Positions 43,101 through 50,600 of a stretch of DNA of 64,000 nt are shown here, one piece after another. The stretch lies in NCBI GenBank assembly GCA_029215795.1, contig JARDYH010000007.1:91961263-92025262 (forward strand), in the 5' to 3' direction. The position numbers and the translations under genes were made by a program. The notes below the pieces were generated by a model. That model saw only the letters and a list, made by a program, of their open reading frames with translations. It made no database searches and was not told the DNA's origin. Within the stretch, counting starts at the first letter, position 1; each line of letters begins with the position of its first letter. Origin of the DNA: Anniella stebbinsi (Eukaryota; Chordata; Lepidosauria; Squamata; Anniellidae).

Positions 43101-43397
43101 GGGCCTTCTTTGTGGTGGCCCCCCAATTGTGGAATGATCTCCCTGACGAGGCCCATTGCTATCTTTTCGACGCCAGGTCAAGACTTTCCTCTTCTCTCAG
43201 GCATTTGGCAATATCTGAGGAGCTTGAGTTTGTTTTTGTTTTTAGGCTTACAGCTTTTTAAAGTTATTATAGTGGTTTCAAATGTATGTGTATATTGCAT
43301 GCTTTTGCTGTTTTAACTTTTGTATATTGTTTTTAATTGTTTTAATCCTATGTAAACCACCCAGACAGCTTCGGCTATGGGGCGGTATACAAATGCA

Positions 43398-43465
<68 letters not shown>

Positions 43466-46400
43466 TCACTTGGCAGTGAAACACCCGAGTCCAAAAATTG
43501 TGGCGAAAATGGACAGGTCCACTCCCGCATATCTCTGATACTCATTCACACACCCTTCACAGTTGACTGGCTGCTCACTGAGCCCGGAACTCGTGGCAAT
43601 CAGCAACAGCATCGCAAAGGGAGGAGGGCACACTGCACATGTCCTTTGGAATGGAAGCCAGAGAACGGGAAAAACCAGGACAAAAGTAGTCAGGGATTAT
43701 TCTGGGAAAACTGAGAGGCAGGGCCGAGATCACCATGGGAGCAGGTGAACATCATGTGCCCTGTTAGGAATGATTGCGATACAATCCTGCAATCCATGGC
43801 TGGTGTAGACTTCCCCTCAGTCTCATCTCCTAACTCCACATGCCCCACCTGTCAAATTAGGGGCTCTTCAGGGACCTCTTGCATTTGGGTCATGTGAATG
43901 AGTGCTTGTTGGCAGTCAATCACAGACCAGCACCTCCCAAGACCAAGCTGCTGGGAGGTAAAAGTCACTTTCGGAAGTGACACACTCAGCCTTTCTTGCC
44001 TTCTGCCCTTTGCCTCGCATAAGTTTTGCTGTTTTTTTATTTGTCCCTGTCTGAGTGGTTCTATGGTGGAATCAGATACCAACGTCATCTCCCTGCCCAT
44101 CCCCACCCCCCGCCGTAGGACGTGCCATATTCAAGGATCACTTGCAGGGCCAGGGTCAATGGTAGGTATGATGGGGCACCTGCCAAGAGCTCACACGCCA
44201 TCAGGGTCCTACTAACAGGAACTCCCTGGACTTGCTCCTCCTCTACACCATGGCCACCTGCTTGTTCACCTGCCTCTCGCTCTGGTCCAGACAATGGTGG
44301 TAGTGAGAAGGAGGAGGAGCAGATGTCATGGCCTACTTACTAGCTGGCTCTCTGCTTCTCAAGCAAGCAAGTGGTAGCCATGGTGAGGAAGAGGAGGAAC
44401 AAGAGCAGCTGGAAGGTAGGCTCACTGTGCGTGTCTTGCCCAAGGACCCTGGAGGGGCATGGATCACCTGCCCCACCAGGTGGGCTGATGTGATTTTTCT
44501 GCAGACATCTATAGGCTTGTCCTTTGAAAGAACAGAATAAAAGCAGACATTGCTGAGGAGGCAGCAAGGAGAACGTCTAAGGGAGAGCCATGGTGAGTGT
44601 TCTACCATGTAGCGGCTGTTTCCAGTCGTCGGAAGATTTGTAGCAGAACACCCTCTCCCAAGGGCTGAGTTCCAGGTGTTTGAACGAGCATCAAAGCCAG
44701 GCTTTGGTAAATATGTTGAAATATTTGTCTTGGATGCTGAGGGTGCCAGAAGAATATAAGCAGCAACTAGCTTCATTTCCTCCATGCCACATCTTCTGAG
44801 CTGGGAGAGGGCCGAGCCATTTGGATGCAGGGCGCAGAGGTGAGGGTAGCTCTGAACTTGTGGTTGTGGTTGGGGGGGGGGGGGACACACAGATTATCAG
44901 GAATTCCAAGGCTCTTCTGTCACTGTTCTGAGCATCTTCTGTAAGCAAAGAGAGGCCCAACTCCTCTTGGCTTTTTAGCTAAAGCTCAGTGGACACCAAT
45001 GGCTCCAAAATGCTTGCTTAAATGAACCTTGATGGCCTTTGATGACTACTAATTATGGCAAGGTCTCCAATTTGCTTGGGGGTGGGTGGGAATGGGGATT
45101 ATACATTTGACAGTTTTCAGGGGGAAAGAGATGTGTCGACGGAGCCTTGGTCTGCATGTGGGTGGTATCTGAGGCTATGTCACTTGCTTTGCGGAAACTG
45201 ATGATCCTTTAAAGATGTGCACTGTTTGTCTGAATGGCCGCCTGCTTCCCCTGATCAACAGATGCATCTCCAAATAAACAGATACTCTTATCCACACGTC
45301 TTTTCTCCTCTCGCACATCTTTTCACTTTTCACTACCTCCTGTAAAAGGCTATTCCGGAATGTCTTACTGCTCAGGAAAGCGAGGAGCATGAAATTCTGT
45401 TAAGGCCTTCATAAGTCAAAGATGCAGCAAGGGGTTCATTTGTAAAATGGCAGATGCTCAGCTGCCTTCCAGAGTCAGACCCTTGGCCCATCTAGCCCAG
45501 TATTGCTGACACTGACTGGCAAAAGCAATCCAGGGTTTCAGGCACAATTTCCTCCAGTGCTATCTGCAGATGCCAGCAACTAATTGTATGCACTTCTGCA
45601 AACCTCAGAGTTACCCTGAGCATGCAGTTAACCTCTCTCTTATTTCTGAGGGCTCCATTTTGGCTACAAATAGTGATGTATAAGGAATTCGTTTCAGTTT
45701 GTTTTTGACCAGAATTTACCCAGTTCAATGTCCCTGTATGTTTCCAAGCTTGCAATGTGATTTGACAAATAGAAAGTAATGTGTTTGAAAAACGTACACA
45801 CACACACACACTTTAATTCATTGGGGAAAATGTATAGATTTTAAAAATGCCCACAATTGATATACTTTGAGGGGGGATGTGCATAGAAATACATATGTGG
45901 ACTTGAAGTGGAATTCAGAGAATCTCCATGTGCTAGGCTGACCAGATAAAATCCAGGTCAGGGCTCATGTAACTTTAACAGTTGTAGAGCAAAGGGAATT
46001 TCAGCCAGTGTCATTTGTATGCAATGAGTTCCTGGTGATATTCCCTCTTCATCACAACAGTTAAAGTTGCAGGCACTATACTAGAGTGACCATATACAAA
46101 AGAAGGCAGGGCCCCTGCACCTTTAACTGTTGTGATGAAGAGGGAATTTCACCAGGAACTCATTGCATACAAATGACACTGGCTGAAATTCCCTTTGCTC
46201 TACAACTGTTAAAGTTACATGAGCCCTGACCTGGATTTTATCTGGTCACCCTACTATAAGGCCATTGAGTCCAACCCCCTGCTCAGTGCAGGAATCCACC
46301 TTAAAGCATCCCTGACAGATGGCTGCCCAGCTGCATCTTGAATGCCTCTAGTGTGGGAGAGCCCACAACCTCCCTAGGTCATTGGTTCCATGGTTGTATT

Positions 46401-47622
46401 GCTCTAACAGTCAGGAAGTTTTTCCTGGCTTCCTTTAACTTGAGCCCACTATTCCGCGTCCTGCAATCTGGGTTGATCGAGAAGAGATCCTGGCCCTCCT
46501 CTGTGTGACAACCTTTCAAGTATTTGAAGAGTGCTATCATGTCTCCCCTCAATCTTCTCTTCTCCAGGCTAAACATGCCCAGTTCTTTCAGTCTCTCCTC
46601 ATAGACTGAAAGACTGTTAAAAGACCGTCCCACATACAGAAGCAGGAGAGTGGAGGAAGTCAATTTCGAAGCCTTGCCTTTTCTGCATTGTTATCGGGCC
46701 CTTACGAAAGGAGAGGCCCAGCGAGTAAATAGCTAAAACTGTTTCAGTCTACTAGTCTAGACCCGTCCGGCTGCACGCCAAGTTTCAGTTGGAGAAAGAA
46801 AAACACACACTGAACAGCAGCAATTGCATAAGGCTTTGGAAAACACCCAAAACTCTGTTGCCTTTCGTGCTGTGATTTACTTTCTAGGATTAAGATGTCT
46901 TTCCAGTCCTTGGACTGTGGCTGAGTCACCCACAAAAACCTCATCTGGGGAGCCAATGGACTCTTTGTCTGCTTCTTCATGAGCTTGGTATCAACTGGGC
47001 ATCCCAGCCAAGACATATCCTATTGGAATGTGTATAGGAGCAACCCAAGACATTTTGCTGCCTGAGGTGAAGAACAAGATGGTGCCCCCTCCTGTTCCTT
47101 GTACAAAAGCTGTCTGAACTAGCAACTGAATCTTGCTTCAATGCTAGTGATGGGACAGCATCATACTGCACCACATCTGAAGGCAACAGGCTAGCCTAGG
47201 GGGCGTAAGGCAGGCCACTTGGCACACAGTTCTCTCCTCCAACACTTTGTTGCCACCTCTCGGCATCTGCCACCTGAGGTGAACACCTCAGCCTGTCAAT
47301 AGTAGGCCTGGCCCTGGATGTCTATGCTCAAAGGACTAATTTATTTGTGACAGTTGCCTCCCTCTTTTTAACCAAGGAGTTTGGGGAGGCTTACATGGTT
47401 TTTCCACCTCACCCCATCATGTTATCTTTACAACATGCCTACACAGAGTGACTGGTGCAAAATCACTCAATGAGCTTCATGGCTGAGTGCAGATTTGAAG
47501 CTAGGCCTCACCAGTCCATTGTAGATTATATCACACTGGTACAGTGGACAGCAAACTATATGGGGTTGGAAAATTCTCAGGTCCAAACTCTGCTATGTCC
47601 TTAGTGATTGGCTTCGGGCAAG

Positions 47623-47657
<35 letters not shown>

Positions 47658-50600
47658 CCCTTTCTACACCATAGGGGTGTAGAGGGAAGGAGGCGATCCC
47701 GGAAGTACCTAATACACACCATCAGTGCACAGGGAGGGAGGGAGGGAGGGAGGGAGGGAGGGAAGGAAGGAGGGCGATCCTGGAAGTACCTAATACATAT
47801 CATCGGCACACAGGGACCAGCATCCCAGGCAAACAGCCTGGTGTAGAAATGGTCTCTTTCTCTCTCTCTGTCTCTCTCTCTCTCACACACACACACACAC
47901 GCCCACATACTTAAGTTGCCCTCTTCATCCATAATATGGGAATTAGTGACCTAACTTGCAAGGTTGCTGTAAAATTGTAAAGCAACACATTTTCACATTT
48001 AAAGGCATATGTAGGAAAACCCCTGAATTAAGACTTTCTGGTTTTCTCACACTGAACACATTGCTGTATTACAAATTTATAGTGGTGCTTGTTTGTTTTT
48101 AATATTGTTTAGCTATACTGAGTTCCCCAAAGAATCCTGGGAACTGCAGTTTGCTGAGAATTCCCTATTAGAGATGCCCATTTTCTTCACAGAACTACAT
48201 TTCCCAGTGATCATTGGGGGAAAGGGAACGTTTATCAAACCAATGACCAGTATGAATATACCCTGATAGCTGTTATTCTAGATGAGTTCTGTTATCTCTG
48301 TAACAGGAACACCTCAATTTCACAACTGGGATAAAGACGGCAAATGTGGCATAATAACGTCATCTGAAGAAGACAGGTGTACATGTACAAATTCAGCCCG
48401 GTGACAGCTTATAGAAGTGAGAACAGGCACACTCACTCAGTGGTCCGGACAAGAGGGGTTCCACCCAGTCGCAAAATCATTGGGCCTTTGGGATTGCGGA
48501 TCTTCTTAACTGCTGAGGTCTTTAGGAGAGCAAACCTTTTAATTAGATTGAATCCTGCAAAAGACAAAGAAGAGAAAGAAGCAGCAGGATTAGGGTGACC
48601 ATATTTGGGAAACCAAAAAAGAGGACACCCAGTGTGTGGGTGGGTGGGGAAGCGGCTTTCTGGGGCCTCTGGAAAGCACAACATTCACCCCATCACCATC
48701 TTAAAGCCCCCAACTGGAGTGGAGGAGGGGAAAGCGTGTCATTCCCTCCCTCTACTGCCTTTTCTATAATGTCTGGGAATGACACGCTTTCCCCTTTAAG
48801 GCCTGATTGGAGCAATGGGAGGGAAATGACCCAAGTCCAGAAAGCACGTAATTCCCTCCCACCACGCTAATGGTGGCCTTAAAGGGGAAAGCGTGTAATT
48901 CCAGGACATTATAGAAAATGACAGAAAATCCCCTGACACCCAGGATAGAACAAAAACCAGGACAAATCCGGGGAAATCCTGGTTGGTCACCAGCTCCTCC
49001 ACCACCACCACTAAAAAGAACCCCCCAAATTCAGCCTTCATGTTGAAAGAACTTCAACACCAGGATGTACCATTAAAAAAAAAAAAGTTCTCTGGTGGAC
49101 TGAGAAATATCCATTTGGGACTCTTGAGTTTTAATTTTTGCTTTGGTGAGACATGTTACTAGTCCTCACCGATGTGGCCTAAACTTTTAATTTGTTCACT
49201 AACATATCAATCTTAGTATAAAAAGAAAAAATACATCAGCCTCTTCTCGATCATCCCAGAGTGGCTGTTTCTTAGGGTGACCATATTTTGGAAACTAACA
49301 AGGAGGACAACATGGTCAGCCCCCAAAGGGGCGTCTCCACTAACATGTCTGCCCCCAGGGGGATTGTCCAGCACCAAGGGGGTGTGCCCACCGGAACATA
49401 GCCTTGGTCACATGTCTGATTTTACACCACACAATTAAGACAGATCTATTTTACATAACATCTTAATGTTAAAATCACAGAAATAGTAAGTGAGATACCC
49501 AATGCATCGGAAATTAACTTCACTCCTACTTTTGTAGCTTTTACTGTACTTTGTTGCAATACTCTGTATAATACATTCTCCCTTTCCCTCAAAGATCTTT
49601 TCTGATTGTATCCTCACTCCGCTGCAAGCTGCTGCTTAACAGGGCTCGCTGCTGGCCGGCCAGTTGGATGGCTTTTTTTATTATTTTTATTTTTAAAGTT
49701 CAATTTTGTTTTGGAACTTGCTAAAAAATCAACAGATTAACAGACCTGCTTGAAACTTGGCATAGATAAAGCTCTACTTAACATCTATCATGATGCCAAG
49801 TTTCATCTCATCTTTAATAATGATGGTTTTTTTTAAAAAAATAATAATTTTAAAACCTCAATTTTTTAAAAAAAATCTTAACAATCAATGCATGAACGGA
49901 TCTGCTTCAAACTTGGCATGGCTAAAGCCCTACATAGGAGCTATCAAAGTCTCACGTTTCATCTCTTTGTCTTTAAAAATGGCATTTAAAAAAAATAAAA
50001 ATAATTTAAAAACCTCAAACTTTAAAAAAATCCTAAAAATCAAAGGCTGAACTGATCTGCTTCAAATTTGGCATGGTTAAAGCCCTTCCGATTGACAGGT
50101 GCCAACTGTCATCTCTTTATCTTTAAAAAAGATGGAGCTGTAAGCATTTTTGTTAATTCCCATTGACCATAAAGTAGAGCTGCCCTTTGAGTGGGGGAGG
50201 ATGGGGAAAATCTGGATTTTTCTTCAAATTTCATAATTTCCCCCCTTCCCAGATTTGGTACCATAACTCCTGACATGTCCTGGTTTTTCCTGACTACGGT
50301 CACCATACGTTTCTACACTGGCCTTTTTTATCCCTGGGTTTTCCCAGGGATAAAGAAGTAAGCATGGCACCAGAAACGGGCATGGAGCCACACAGCGTGG
50401 CTCTGTGGCCATCAGGGGAGAGAGGGACTGCATTTTTGCCATTCATGGTAAGGTGGGGCAGGGGGTAAGGGCCGTGATTTCAAGGATTTTTTTTGTACTT
50501 ACCTTCGCATTGGAGCGCAAGTGCGCTCCTGGCTCCCTCGTATAAAAAAAAACATGGCGGGCGTGATGAGCGCAACATCCCTGCTTACTTCCGGGATGTC

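Noticed and set aside
49690..50155. CRISPR-like regular repeats
   Set aside because: This is vertebrate DNA and the units are diverged tandem repeats of about 155 bases without unique spacers.
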